A stretch of 54,031 bases of DNA. It comes from Verrucomicrobia bacterium UBA1200 (GTDB lineage: Bacteria; Verrucomicrobiota; Kiritimatiellia; RFP12; UBA1067). The stretch spans positions 2,768 through 56,798 of the forward strand of contig DBXY01000061.1 of NCBI GenBank assembly GCA_002309765.1, written 5' to 3'. The stretch's first letter is position 1; every line of letters starts with the position of its first letter. Shown here one piece after another: positions 24,211-32,643 of this stretch. Below the pieces are notes generated by a model. It had not been told where the DNA came from. It saw only the letters and a list, made by a program, of their open reading frames with translations, and ran no database searches. A program made the translations under genes and the position numbers.

Positions 24211-24276
24211 ACTGTCATAGTTTTTTGATTATGGGGGGTGCGGTGCAAACCGCGTCGAAACGGGATTAGGCTTCGG

Positions 24277-25083
24277 ATGATTTTTGAATGCGACAATCCG
24301 GCGGCGAAGCCGGAGATAAAGGTTGGCAACGTGGTTTTGGGCGGCAACCGGCTGGTGCTGATTGCCGGGCCTTGCACTGTGGAGAGCCGCAGCCAACTAT
24401 TGGAAACCGCGATTGCCGCAAAAGAGGGCGGGGCATCGATCCTGCGCGGCGGGGCGTACAAGCCTCGCACCTCGCCCAGCAGTTTCCAAGGTTTGCGTGA
24501 ACATGGGCTGGAACTGCTCGCGGAGGCCCGCGAAATTACCGGAATGCCGATAGTGACCGAAGTGCTGGACACTACGCAGTTAGAAACAGTGGCGGCCGTG
24601 GCGGATATGTTGCAAATCGGCAGCCGCAACATGGGCAATTCGGTTCTGCTGCAAAAAGCCGGGGCAATGGGAAAACCGGTTTTGCTCAAGCGCGGGATGT
24701 GTTCCACCGTTAACGAGTTTCTTTTGGCGGCTGAGTATGTGCTGGAAGCGGGTTGCCGCGATCTGGTGTTGTGCGAACGCGGCATCCGGACTTTCGAAAC
24801 CGCCACCAGGTTCACTCTCGATCTGAATGCCGTGCCGCTGCTGAAGCGGCAGACTTGGCTGCCGGTGGTGGTTGACCCCAGCCACGGGACAGGACGCGAA
24901 GAGCTGGTAAGCCCGATGGCCCGCGCCGCCGTGGCCTGCGGCGCGGACGGGGTGATGGTGGAACTGCACCCCTGCCCCGCCGACGCGCTTTGCGACGGAC
25001 CGCAATGCCTGACTCCTGAGAAATTCCACGATTTGGTAAAAGGGTTGCGTCTAATGGCCTCCGCCATCGGTCGCAGTGTGTAA
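24277..25083 (+). CDS. aroF: 3-deoxy-7-phosphoheptulonate (DAHP) synthase
   Basis: A 268-aa enzyme of the short type I (AroF/KDO8PS-like) group that makes DAHP from PEP and erythrose 4-phosphate, the first step to chorismate. Visible motifs are LIAGPCTVESRSQ, RGGAYKPRTSP, QIGSRNMGNSVLL, KPVLLKRGM, LCERGIRTFE and VVDPSHGTGR, which include the PEP/phosphate and metal ligands. There is no N-terminal regulatory (ACT or ferredoxin-like) extension beyond a short ~25-residue lead. ATG 24277 has AGG 9 bases before it and is preferred to the in-frame codon at 24238. It begins a nine-gene plus-strand run that includes a chorismatase-like gene. Confidence 0.95.
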   Translation: MIFECDNPAAKPEIKVGNVVLGGNRLVLIAGPCTVESRSQLLETAIAAKEGGASILRGGAYKPRTSPSSFQGLREHGLELLAEAREITGMPIVTEVLDTTQLETVAAVADMLQIGSRNMGNSVLLQKAGAMGKPVLLKRGMCSTVNEFLLAAEYVLEAGCRDLVLCERGIRTFETATRFTLDLNAVPLLKRQTWLPVVVDPSHGTGREELVSPMARAAVACGADGVMVELHPCPADALCDGPQCLTPEKFHDLVKGLRLMASAIGRSV

Positions 25084-25115
25084 TCATTTTTTGCTGATTA
25101 ACCTTGGGGAACGAG

Positions 25116-26981
25116 ATGAAAACAAACTTGATTCTTTCACTGGCCGCCGCAGCTGGATTTTCCATCTGCTCAAACGCGGCGGAATACCTTTCTCCGGAAT
25201 ATCTGGCGACATCCGCCGACGGTTCAAAGGTGATAGTCACCTGCGCCACCGCGAAAAAGCTGGTCACCCTCAATGCGGATAACGGTGAGAAAATCGGGGA
25301 AATCGCGCTGAAATTCCAACCGAGCGGGATCGCGGTAGCCAAAGACGGTTCCATATATGTCGCCGGGGGCGGGGTTGAGGGACAGTTGATTAAACTGGAC
25401 CCGAACGGGAAACCGTTGAAATCGGCAGAGGTGGGGCACACCCCCATTGCCCCGGCGGTCAGTCCCGACGGGAAAACCGTTTGCGTGGCGAACCGTTTTT
25501 CCAACACGGTGTCGTTCATTGACACCGAAAAAATGTCGGTATCCGCTACGGTTAAAGTGCTTCGCGAACCGCACGCGTTGGCGTTCGGCACCGACGGGCG
25601 CCTATTGTTTGCGGCCAACCACCTGCCCTATTGCAAAGGCACCGACGCGTTGGTCGCAGCGGCAGTATCGGTAATTAACACCGCCGACCTCAGTCAGCCC
25701 GCCAAAAACATTCTGCTGCCCAACGGGTCAACCGGGGTACGCGGCATCGCGGCATCGCCGGACGGGGCGAGCATCTACGTAACCCACACCTTCGGACGGT
25801 ATCTGTTGCCGACCACGCAACTGGAGCGGGGGTGGATGAACACCGCCGCCTTAAGCGTGTTTGACGGAACAACCGGAGCCTACATAAACACCGTGCTGCT
25901 GGACGACATCGACCTCGGGGCGGCCAACCCGTGGGGCGTGGCGGTCTCGGCGGACAACCAGCGCATCGCCGTTGCCCACTCCGGAACCCGCGAGGTGAGC
26001 GTGATCGACCGCGCCGCGTTGCACCGGCAACTGGAACAGGCCGCCAAAGGGGAAGCGGTGACCGAGGTCACCAAAAACGCCTCGGACGTTCCGAACGACC
26101 TGTCGTTCCTGGCGAGAATCCGCAAACGTTACCGGTTCGACGGTGACGGGCCGCGCGGGGTGTGTTTCGCAGGTAACCGAATCTTCACGTCCCTCTATTT
26201 CGCCGACGCGGTGGGGAAAATTGACCTTGCTGCGTCCGTACCGGGCGCGGAGCTTTCGCGGCTCGGACCGGAGGTTGACCTGACCAAAGACCGGGTCCGC
26301 CGCGGCGAGATGCTGTGGAACGACGGGACAATGTGTTTCCAGCATTGGCAAAGCTGCGCCAGTTGTCATCCCGATGCCCGTTCCGATGCGCTTAACTGGG
26401 ATTTGCTTAACGACGGAATCGGCAATCCCAAGCAATCCAAAAGCTTGATTTACTGTCACCTCACCCCGCCGGCAATGGTGACCGGAATCCGCCCTGGCAT
26501 GAAAGCCTGCAACCGTAAAGGCATCACCTTCATCCAGTTCGTGGTGCGGCCGGAAGAGGATGGGTTGTGTCTCGATGAATACGTGATGTCTCTGGTCCCG
26601 ACCCCCAGCCCAGAACTCGGTCGCGGCTGGTTCTCCCGCGCCGTGCTTTCGGACGCCGCCAAACGCGGCGAGAAACTGTTCAAACAGGCCGGTTGCGCCG
26701 AATGCCATCCCGATGGGCAGACCGGGCCTAACGGCGAAAAACTCTACACCGACATGAAGCTTTACGATATGGGCCTTGGGGTCGGCAACGAGGAACACCG
26801 TAAGTTTGACACTCCTTCGCTCACGGAGTGTTGGAGAACCGCTCCGTATCTTTATGACGGGCGGGCCTTGACGATCGAAGAAGTCTTGACCGAATGCAAC
26901 CCGAACGACACCCACGGCAAGACCAAAGATCTAACCCCGGAGCAAATCAAGGATTTGGCGGCTTACATCCGTTCGCTGTAG
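25116..26981 (+). CDS. Secreted YVTN beta-propeller/dihaem c-type cytochrome (cytochrome c peroxidase-like)
   Basis: A 621-aa exported protein. A signal peptide (MKTNLILSLAAAAGFSI) leads into a beta-propeller with repeated motifs such as GIAVAKDGSIYV, APAVSPDGKTVCVANRFSNT and GIAASPDGASIYVTH (about 30-390). Two haem sites follow: CASCH (~415) and CAECH (~530), and DTPSLTECWRTAPYLYDG near the end is typical of MauG/cytochrome c peroxidase proteins. It likely oxidises or reduces a small molecule or protein in the periplasm; substrate unknown. Start ATG 25116 follows GGGGAACGAG; an in-frame TTG at 25104 is unlikely. Only 10 bases separate it from the chorismatase-like gene. Confidence 0.85.
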   Translation: MKTNLILSLAAAAGFSICSNAAEYLSPEYLATSADGSKVIVTCATAKKLVTLNADNGEKIGEIALKFQPSGIAVAKDGSIYVAGGGVEGQLIKLDPNGKPLKSAEVGHTPIAPAVSPDGKTVCVANRFSNTVSFIDTEKMSVSATVKVLREPHALAFGTDGRLLFAANHLPYCKGTDALVAAAVSVINTADLSQPAKNILLPNGSTGVRGIAASPDGASIYVTHTFGRYLLPTTQLERGWMNTAALSVFDGTTGAYINTVLLDDIDLGAANPWGVAVSADNQRIAVAHSGTREVSVIDRAALHRQLEQAAKGEAVTEVTKNASDVPNDLSFLARIRKRYRFDGDGPRGVCFAGNRIFTSLYFADAVGKIDLAASVPGAELSRLGPEVDLTKDRVRRGEMLWNDGTMCFQHWQSCASCHPDARSDALNWDLLNDGIGNPKQSKSLIYCHLTPPAMVTGIRPGMKACNRKGITFIQFVVRPEEDGLCLDEYVMSLVPTPSPELGRGWFSRAVLSDAAKRGEKLFKQAGCAECHPDGQTGPNGEKLYTDMKLYDMGLGVGNEEHRKFDTPSLTECWRTAPYLYDGRALTIEEVLTECNPNDTHGKTKDLTPEQIKDLAAYIRSL

Positions 26982-26991
26982 GAGCTGGAAC

Positions 26992-28035
26992 ATGACATTT
27001 TCACATCGCGCCACCGGGGGCGTCGAACGGTCGCAGCAGTTGGGAACCTGGACAGCCGGAATGCCGTTGCCGGAACCGAAAGGCACGGTCATAAGCCAAT
27101 GCGGCTGGGCAGACCGGCCGACCCTGATTGCATCGGGAATCGACAAACTGGTAAACACCGGCGTACCCCAATTTTGGCTTTGTGGCGGCAGCGGAGAATT
27201 AGCCCCGGTTATACAGCGGTTCGCCCTGCCGGACAACGCGCCCTATCAATTAATTTCCCGCCACGGGAAAAGTGTCGGGGTCAGATACGCCGACGCCGAT
27301 GCCGAATACGCGCTGTTAACCGGAGTGTTGCCTGCCGACCCGACGGCCAGTCCCACAAAGCAAACCGCATCGGTGTTCGAAGAAATCGAAGCCGCATTGA
27401 ACGAAGTCGGCATGGATTTTTCCAACATTGCCAGAAACTGGTTGTACATGGACCGAATACTCGAGTGGTACGATCCTTTCAACCGGGCCCGTGACGAATT
27501 CTTCCGTTCCCGGAAAGTGTATGATTCAATGGTCCCGGCCAGCACCGGCATCGGTTCGGCAAACCTTTTCGGAACCGCCATCGCCGCCAGCACAATCGCG
27601 GTCAAACCCAAACGGCCCGGTTCAATAACCGTACAATCGGTAGATTCGCCGCTCCAATGCACCGCGCAGGCGTACGGCAGTTCTTTCAGCCGAGCCGTGG
27701 AGATCGGGGCTGCGGGTTACCGCAGTCTCCTTATTTCCGGCACCGCCAGCATCGCGCCCGGCGGCGCAACCGCCCACATCGGCGACGAGACGAAACAACT
27801 GGAACTGACGCTCGACGTGGTCGAGGCGATACTGCAATCGCGGGGGATGGGTTGGGGAGAAGCCACCCGCGGCGTGATGTACCTTAAAAAACCTGAATTT
27901 TTTAAGGCGTGGCAACAAGTCCGCGAAAAACGCGGCATCGCCGAAGCTCCAATCAGCGCCATCGTTGCCGATATCTGCCGCGACGATCTGCTGGTGGAGC
28001 TGGAGTTGGACGCAGTGATGAAGACGGAGTCATGA
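26992..28035 (+). CDS. Chorismatase-like protein (FkbO/Hyg5 family, RidA-fold)
   Basis: A 347-aa protein built of two RidA-like halves. The second half (about 130-345) has NWLYMDRILEWYDPFNRAR, VYDSMVPASTGIGSANL and the SGTASIAPGGATAHIGD strand pattern, which fit FkbO/Hyg5/XanB2 chorismatases. These split chorismate into pyruvate and a hydroxybenzoate or dihydroxycyclohexadiene acid. Position in an operon headed by DAHP synthase supports a chorismate link. I cannot tell which product is made, or whether the active site is complete. GGAG stands 9 bases before the ATG. Its TGA overlaps the next ATG. Confidence 0.7.
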   Translation: MTFSHRATGGVERSQQLGTWTAGMPLPEPKGTVISQCGWADRPTLIASGIDKLVNTGVPQFWLCGGSGELAPVIQRFALPDNAPYQLISRHGKSVGVRYADADAEYALLTGVLPADPTASPTKQTASVFEEIEAALNEVGMDFSNIARNWLYMDRILEWYDPFNRARDEFFRSRKVYDSMVPASTGIGSANLFGTAIAASTIAVKPKRPGSITVQSVDSPLQCTAQAYGSSFSRAVEIGAAGYRSLLISGTASIAPGGATAHIGDETKQLELTLDVVEAILQSRGMGWGEATRGVMYLKKPEFFKAWQQVREKRGIAEAPISAIVADICRDDLLVELELDAVMKTES

Positions 28036-28856
28036 CCATGTTTGACATCAAAAAGAAAAAAGCTTTTGTGTGCGATCTTGACGGAACGTTATTCATGGGG
28101 CCAAACCCCATCAAGCCTGCCGTGGATTTTGTGATCGAAAACACCAATTCCGGCCGGTTCAACTATTTTTATCTCACCAACAACACCTCAAAAAACCCCT
28201 CGGAGTATCTTAAAAAAATCTCCGGCGCGGCCATCCCCGTGAAACCGGAACAGATCCTCACGCCGCTGATCACGCTTGAGGCATACATCCGCGAACACGG
28301 CTATCGCAGTGTTTACTTGGTGGCCAGCGAGGCGGTACGCGGTCACATGACGGAACAGCTGGCGGATGCCGGGGTAAAGTTTGAGTTCAACCCCGAAGGA
28401 AACGAGCTGATGGCATTGGCTTACGACAAAGAACTGACCTACGAAAAACTGCGTCGACTGGCGGTGTTGTGGAACTGCCGCGGTCCTCAAGTCTGCCCCG
28501 ATCGCGCCATCGATTTTGTTGCCACCCATCCCGACAACTGCTGCCCGTCCGAAGACGGCCCGATTCCGGATGTGGGCGGAATGCTTAAACTTCTGGAAAC
28601 CACCAACGGCATGAAACCGAACCACGTGTTCGGCAAACCCTCCCCCAGCCTGCTCGCGCCGGTCTTGGCGAAATTCAAGCCCGAGGAGATCGCCGTGGTG
28701 GGCGACCGGCTATATACCGACAAAGCCATCGCCGACAACGCGGGGATAGACTTTGTATGCGTGCTGTCCGGCGAAACCACCCCGGAAGACTTGCGTAACT
28801 ACCGCGGCACTCCGCCGGCGATCGTTGTTAACACCTTTAACGAAGTGGACGCATAA
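28032..28856 (+). CDS. HAD-superfamily IIA phosphatase (NagD-like)
   Basis: A 274-aa cytosolic phosphatase. Motif I is FVCDLDGTLF (nucleophile Asp), motif II is YFYLTNNTSKNP, the Lys is in VFGKPSP and motif IV is AVVGDRLYTD, with the capping domain between. These are the NagD/phosphoglycolate-phosphatase type features of HAD-IIA enzymes. ATG 28032 overlaps the stop of the preceding gene (ATGA); ATG 28038 with GGAG 8 bases upstream is an equal alternative. Substrate is not known. Confidence 0.88.
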   Translation: MTMFDIKKKKAFVCDLDGTLFMGPNPIKPAVDFVIENTNSGRFNYFYLTNNTSKNPSEYLKKISGAAIPVKPEQILTPLITLEAYIREHGYRSVYLVASEAVRGHMTEQLADAGVKFEFNPEGNELMALAYDKELTYEKLRRLAVLWNCRGPQVCPDRAIDFVATHPDNCCPSEDGPIPDVGGMLKLLETTNGMKPNHVFGKPSPSLLAPVLAKFKPEEIAVVGDRLYTDKAIADNAGIDFVCVLSGETTPEDLRNYRGTPPAIVVNTFNEVDA

Positions 28857-28886
28857 CACCACCCCTACCAACAGAAAGGACTTAAA

Positions 28887-29687
28887 ATGAAAATAGGTTT
28901 TTTGGGCGCCGGTAAAATGGCCGAGGCCATTCTCTCCTCAATCCTTGATAACGGGCTTTGCGAGCCGTGGGAAATCACCGCTTGCGACAAATCGCCGGAA
29001 CGCCGGGAGTTGATGGAAAAACAGTACGAAGTAATACCTTCGGACGACCCGGCCGCCACCGTTAAGGAGAGCGAAGTGGTGGTGATCGCGGTGAAGCCGC
29101 AGGATCTGGCGGAGCTTTGCAAGACCGTTAAACCAGTTCTGACCGCCAATCATCTGGTGGTTTCCATTGCCGCCGGAAAAACGCTCAAGGCCGTCAAGCA
29201 GGTCGCCGGCACCAAACCCCGTTTCATCCGCGTGATGCCCAACCTTGCCCTGATGGCGGGCGAAGGGATGAGCGTTTACACTGCGGACCGCAAAGCGACC
29301 GAAGCGGACCGTAAAATTGTATGCGATATCTTCGGTGGAGCCGGCGCGGTGCTGAATCTGTCAGAAAAGCACTTTGACGCGGTAACCGCGTTGAGCGGTT
29401 CCGGTCCGGCCTATTTCGCCTATATGCTAAAAGCTATGGCCGATGGCGGCGTGGCGCTCGGGTTGCCGCCGGACGCGGCGCGGCTGATGGCGGAGCAAAC
29501 CATGATCGGGACCGGCATCTACCTGCAGAACTCCGGACGCGATCTGGATGAATTCATCAAGGCCGTTTGCTCGCCCAAAGGCACCACCGAAGCCGGCATG
29601 AAAGTCTTGGGCAAATCGCCGTTTGCCAAAACCGTAGCAAAGACGCTGGCGGCAACCGCCGCTAGGTCGGCGGAGCTGGCGAAATAG
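28887..29687 (+). CDS. proC: Pyrroline-5-carboxylate reductase
   Basis: A 266-aa NAD(P)H-dependent enzyme for the last step of proline synthesis. Rossmann motif GFLGAGKMAEAI is at residues 4-15. VIAVKPQDLAEL, RVMPNLALMAGEGMSVY and ALSGSGPAYFAYMLKAMADG are typical ProC blocks, with the catalytic loop SPKGTTEAGMKVL near 230. AGAAAGGA precedes ATG 28887. Lengths agree with the family. Confidence 0.97.
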   Translation: MKIGFLGAGKMAEAILSSILDNGLCEPWEITACDKSPERRELMEKQYEVIPSDDPAATVKESEVVVIAVKPQDLAELCKTVKPVLTANHLVVSIAAGKTLKAVKQVAGTKPRFIRVMPNLALMAGEGMSVYTADRKATEADRKIVCDIFGGAGAVLNLSEKHFDAVTALSGSGPAYFAYMLKAMADGGVALGLPPDAARLMAEQTMIGTGIYLQNSGRDLDEFIKAVCSPKGTTEAGMKVLGKSPFAKTVAKTLAATAARSAELAK

Positions 29688-29696
29688 GGCCGCGAA

Positions 29697-30335
29697 ATGT
29701 TCACCGGATTGGTACAGCAGACTGGAATCATAAAAGGACTGGAACGGCACGACGGTGGCTGGTCGGCACAAATCGGCTACACCCCTTGGCCGGATCCGCT
29801 GGTGTTGGGGGAAAGCGTGGCCGTGCAGGGCGCGTGCCTGACCGTCACGTCAATCCGGCCTGACGTTTTTACGGCCGACCTTTTGGACGAAACCCTGCAG
29901 CGCACCGCGTTGCGGCAATTGCGTACCGGTGCCAAGGTTAATCTGGAACGGGCACTGGCCGTAGGCGACCGGTTGGGCGGACATTGGGTTTCCGGACACG
30001 TGGACGAATGCGGAAAATTGATCTCCGTCACTCCCGCCGGGCGCGATGAGATTTGGCGCATCGGTTGTTCCGCCGCTTTGGCCGGGCAGTCCGTTATGAA
30101 AGGTTCCGCCACGTTGGACGGAGTGTCGCTCACCATTTCCGGATTGGGCGACGACTGGTTTGAAGTCAACCTAATACCGCACACCAGAAGCGTTACCAGT
30201 CTGAGTGAGCGCCGCATCGGCGACCTGATCAACCTGGAAGGCGACATTCTCGGCAAATACGTCGCCCGGCTGCTAGGCAAAGACCGCAACCGCGCAATCG
30301 ACGAACAGCTGTTGTCTGAAAACGGATTCATCTAA
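29697..30335 (+). CDS. ribE: Riboflavin synthase, alpha subunit
   Basis: A 212-aa enzyme that dismutates two 6,7-dimethyl-8-ribityllumazine to riboflavin. The start MFTGLVQQTG and repeated lumazine-binding domains with VAVQGACLTVT (~45) and GSATLDGVSLTI (~140), plus GGHWVSGHVDECG, identify it clearly. It begins 9 bases after proC with no strong ribosome site. Other rib genes are not in the window. Confidence 0.97.
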   Translation: MFTGLVQQTGIIKGLERHDGGWSAQIGYTPWPDPLVLGESVAVQGACLTVTSIRPDVFTADLLDETLQRTALRQLRTGAKVNLERALAVGDRLGGHWVSGHVDECGKLISVTPAGRDEIWRIGCSAALAGQSVMKGSATLDGVSLTISGLGDDWFEVNLIPHTRSVTSLSERRIGDLINLEGDILGKYVARLLGKDRNRAIDEQLLSENGFI

Positions 30336-30356
30336 CCACCGCAATTTGGAAGCGAT

Positions 30357-31157
30357 ATGGACTACACCCCAACCCAAAGCAACCGCAAACTATCCATTAC
30401 CCAACGGATTCGGAGAACCGTAAACGGACTCGGCCATACCCACACCTGCTGCATCTGCGGGAAAAGCTTCTTCCGTTTTGCCAAGTTTCGCGGCGGATGG
30501 GCAAACTTCTCCCAGTACCTTAAGGACGTTAAATGGACCGGGAGCGATTTCGACCATTTTTGGTGTCCATTCTGCAAAAGCCACGACCGCGAACGGCATC
30601 TGATGCTCTATATGGACCGCCTTGGACTTTGGCCAAGCATAACCGGCGCGGATGTGCTGCATTTCGCCCCGGAAAAATGGGTCATCCGCAAAATCGAATC
30701 CCTCCACCCGAAAACCTATCGGAAGGGCGATCTTTTCCCGTCACGCGAAGGCGTAGAAAAGATCGATGTTACCGCCATCCCGTTCCCGGACCAAAGTTTC
30801 GACTGGGTAATATGCAACCACGTTCTCGAACACGTTCCCGACGACCGCAAGGCAATGCGCGAATTGTTGCGAGTGTTAAAACCCGGCGGACACGCCATTC
30901 TGCAAACCCCGTTTGCCGCTAAACTGGAAACCACCCGCGAAAACGAGCCGGACATCCTTGCCAGCGACGATAAAAGAATCGAGTTCTATGGACAGGAAGA
31001 CCATACCCGAATTTACGGTACCGACTTTTTCGAACGGCTGAAGCAGACCGGTTTCAATCTCTCGCTCAAGCGCCATTCCGAGATCCTGCCCGATATCGAT
31101 GCCGTAAAATTCGGAGTAAACCCCGATGAACCGCTTATCATGGCAACCCGCGAATAA
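30357..31157 (+). CDS. Class I SAM-dependent methyltransferase with N-terminal zinc-ribbon cysteines
   Basis: A 266-aa methyltransferase. A CxxC pair (CCICGKSFF, ~31-34) and another (WCPFCKSHDRERH, ~68) look like a small metal-binding head. The SAM fold follows: VLHFAPEKWV (~101), then IDVTAIPFPDQSFDWVICNH, LEHVPDD and a VLKPGGHAIL strand. It resembles the methyltransferase-11 group. Substrate is unknown. GGAAGCGAT precedes the ATG; neighbours ribE and trkA give no functional hint. Confidence 0.85.
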   Translation: MDYTPTQSNRKLSITQRIRRTVNGLGHTHTCCICGKSFFRFAKFRGGWANFSQYLKDVKWTGSDFDHFWCPFCKSHDRERHLMLYMDRLGLWPSITGADVLHFAPEKWVIRKIESLHPKTYRKGDLFPSREGVEKIDVTAIPFPDQSFDWVICNHVLEHVPDDRKAMRELLRVLKPGGHAILQTPFAAKLETTRENEPDILASDDKRIEFYGQEDHTRIYGTDFFERLKQTGFNLSLKRHSEILPDIDAVKFGVNPDEPLIMATRE

Positions 31158-31197
31158 TGGCGTTCTTGAAATGTGATAGTCAGTCGGAGACTCTAAA

Positions 31198-32643
31198 ATG
31201 AAGATCTTCATTATCGGTGCCGGATTTACCGGAATGCGGTTGGCCAAGTTGCTCACAGCGGAAAAAAACACCGTGGTGTTGATTGACAACGACACTGAAC
31301 AAGTGCGGGCCGCCAGCGACCAATTGGATTGCACCGTCATCGAAGCCGACGGCAACAACCTCACCACGCTTGAAAACGCCGGAGTGGCGTCCGCCGACGC
31401 TTTGGTGGTGTTGACCAAAGATGATGAAGTGAACATGATCACCTGTTCGTTGGTGGATGCCGCCTATCCGCACATCAAAAAAATCGCCCGCGTCCGCACA
31501 TACGATTACTACACCCAAACCACAGACGCGGCGAAACGCCACCAAGAACAACCCAACGACGGAACCAGACCGGTATTTGGAATCGACCACATGGTTAACC
31601 CCGACGCCGAAGCGGCCAAAGCCATTGTGCGCGCCATGGAAATCGGCGCGGTCGGCAGCACTATTGAAATCGACGGCGGTTACGGCATTGTGGTTTTGCC
31701 CATCGCCGAGGGTTGCCCGCTGGACGGCATTAAGGTTAGAGACCTAACCTCGCTTGAAGAATGGCACTATCTAATCGCTTTCGTGGAAACCGCCGACGGC
31801 GCCACCATGCCCCACGGGGGCACAGTGCTTAACGCCAATGATCACATCGGGATACTAACCCGCCGTGAAGACCTGCCGCGACTCCTGCAATTCACCGGTG
31901 CAACCGAGGAGCCGATCCGAAAGATCGTTATTTTCGGCGCGGATAACGTTGGCGCGTTGACTCTGGCCGGGCAAGTCCAGCGCAAACCTTCGTTTTGGGA
32001 TGCGATTAAAGGCAAGGGATTCAGACAACACAAACAAGACCTGACCATCATTGACCGGGATTCCGCACGCTGCCGCGAAATCGCCGACAAATTCCCTGAC
32101 GTGAAAGTGTTGAACGGCGACATCACCGACGACATGCTCCTGCATGACGAGGGAATCTGCGAATGCGATCTAATGGTTGCCGCGTCCGGCAGTTACGAGC
32201 GCAATCTGGTAACCGCCGCTTATTTGAAATCGCGCGGGGCGCGAAAGGCAATCGCCCTCACCGCAGACTCCGCATTTAACGAGATCGCTAGAAAACTTGG
32301 CGTTGATGTCGCCGTACCGATGCGCGACACCATGGTTGATGCCATCGTCAGCCACTTGCGGGGCAATTTCGTCCGCGCAATCCATTCGCTATACGGACGG
32401 AAACTGGAGATACTCGTCTGCGACATCGCTCCAAACAGCAAAGCGGCGGAGAAAGAGTTGAAAGACATCCCCGATTTCTCCGAATGTCTGGCTCTGCTGA
32501 TCCGCCAGCCCGGCAGTGATGTCTGCGAGATACCGCGGGGCTCCACCGTAATGCACAGCGGAGCCACCGTAGTGCTGATCGTACCGGTCGGGGACAAACG
32601 GATAGTCCGAATCTTTTGCGGCAAATCCAGAGGTGGGGCATGA
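31198..32643 (+). CDS. trkA: Trk system potassium uptake protein TrkA
   Basis: A 481-aa cytosolic, NAD-binding gate of the Trk K+ transporter. It holds two RCK units: the first opens IFIIGAGFTGMRLAKLL, the second IVIFGADNVGALTLAGQ near 242, each followed by a TrkA_C domain. A 20-residue WDAIKGKG/HKQ insert sits after the second dinucleotide strand and makes it a little longer than E. coli TrkA (458 aa). CGGAG precedes ATG 31198. The last four bases overlap trkH. Confidence 0.95.
   Translation: MKIFIIGAGFTGMRLAKLLTAEKNTVVLIDNDTEQVRAASDQLDCTVIEADGNNLTTLENAGVASADALVVLTKDDEVNMITCSLVDAAYPHIKKIARVRTYDYYTQTTDAAKRHQEQPNDGTRPVFGIDHMVNPDAEAAKAIVRAMEIGAVGSTIEIDGGYGIVVLPIAEGCPLDGIKVRDLTSLEEWHYLIAFVETADGATMPHGGTVLNANDHIGILTRREDLPRLLQFTGATEEPIRKIVIFGADNVGALTLAGQVQRKPSFWDAIKGKGFRQHKQDLTIIDRDSARCREIADKFPDVKVLNGDITDDMLLHDEGICECDLMVAASGSYERNLVTAAYLKSRGARKAIALTADSAFNEIARKLGVDVAVPMRDTMVDAIVSHLRGNFVRAIHSLYGRKLEILVCDIAPNSKAAEKELKDIPDFSECLALLIRQPGSDVCEIPRGSTVMHSGATVVLIVPVGDKRIVRIFCGKSRGGA

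Noticed and set aside
24231..24269. 12-codon leader peptide before DAHP synthase
   Set aside because: It has no Phe, Tyr or Trp codons and no attenuator hairpin pair was found, so a regulatory leader peptide is not supported.
24147..25067. 306-codon minus-strand ORF opposite DAHP synthase
   Set aside because: Mirror of a confident gene; Ser/Pro-rich composition.
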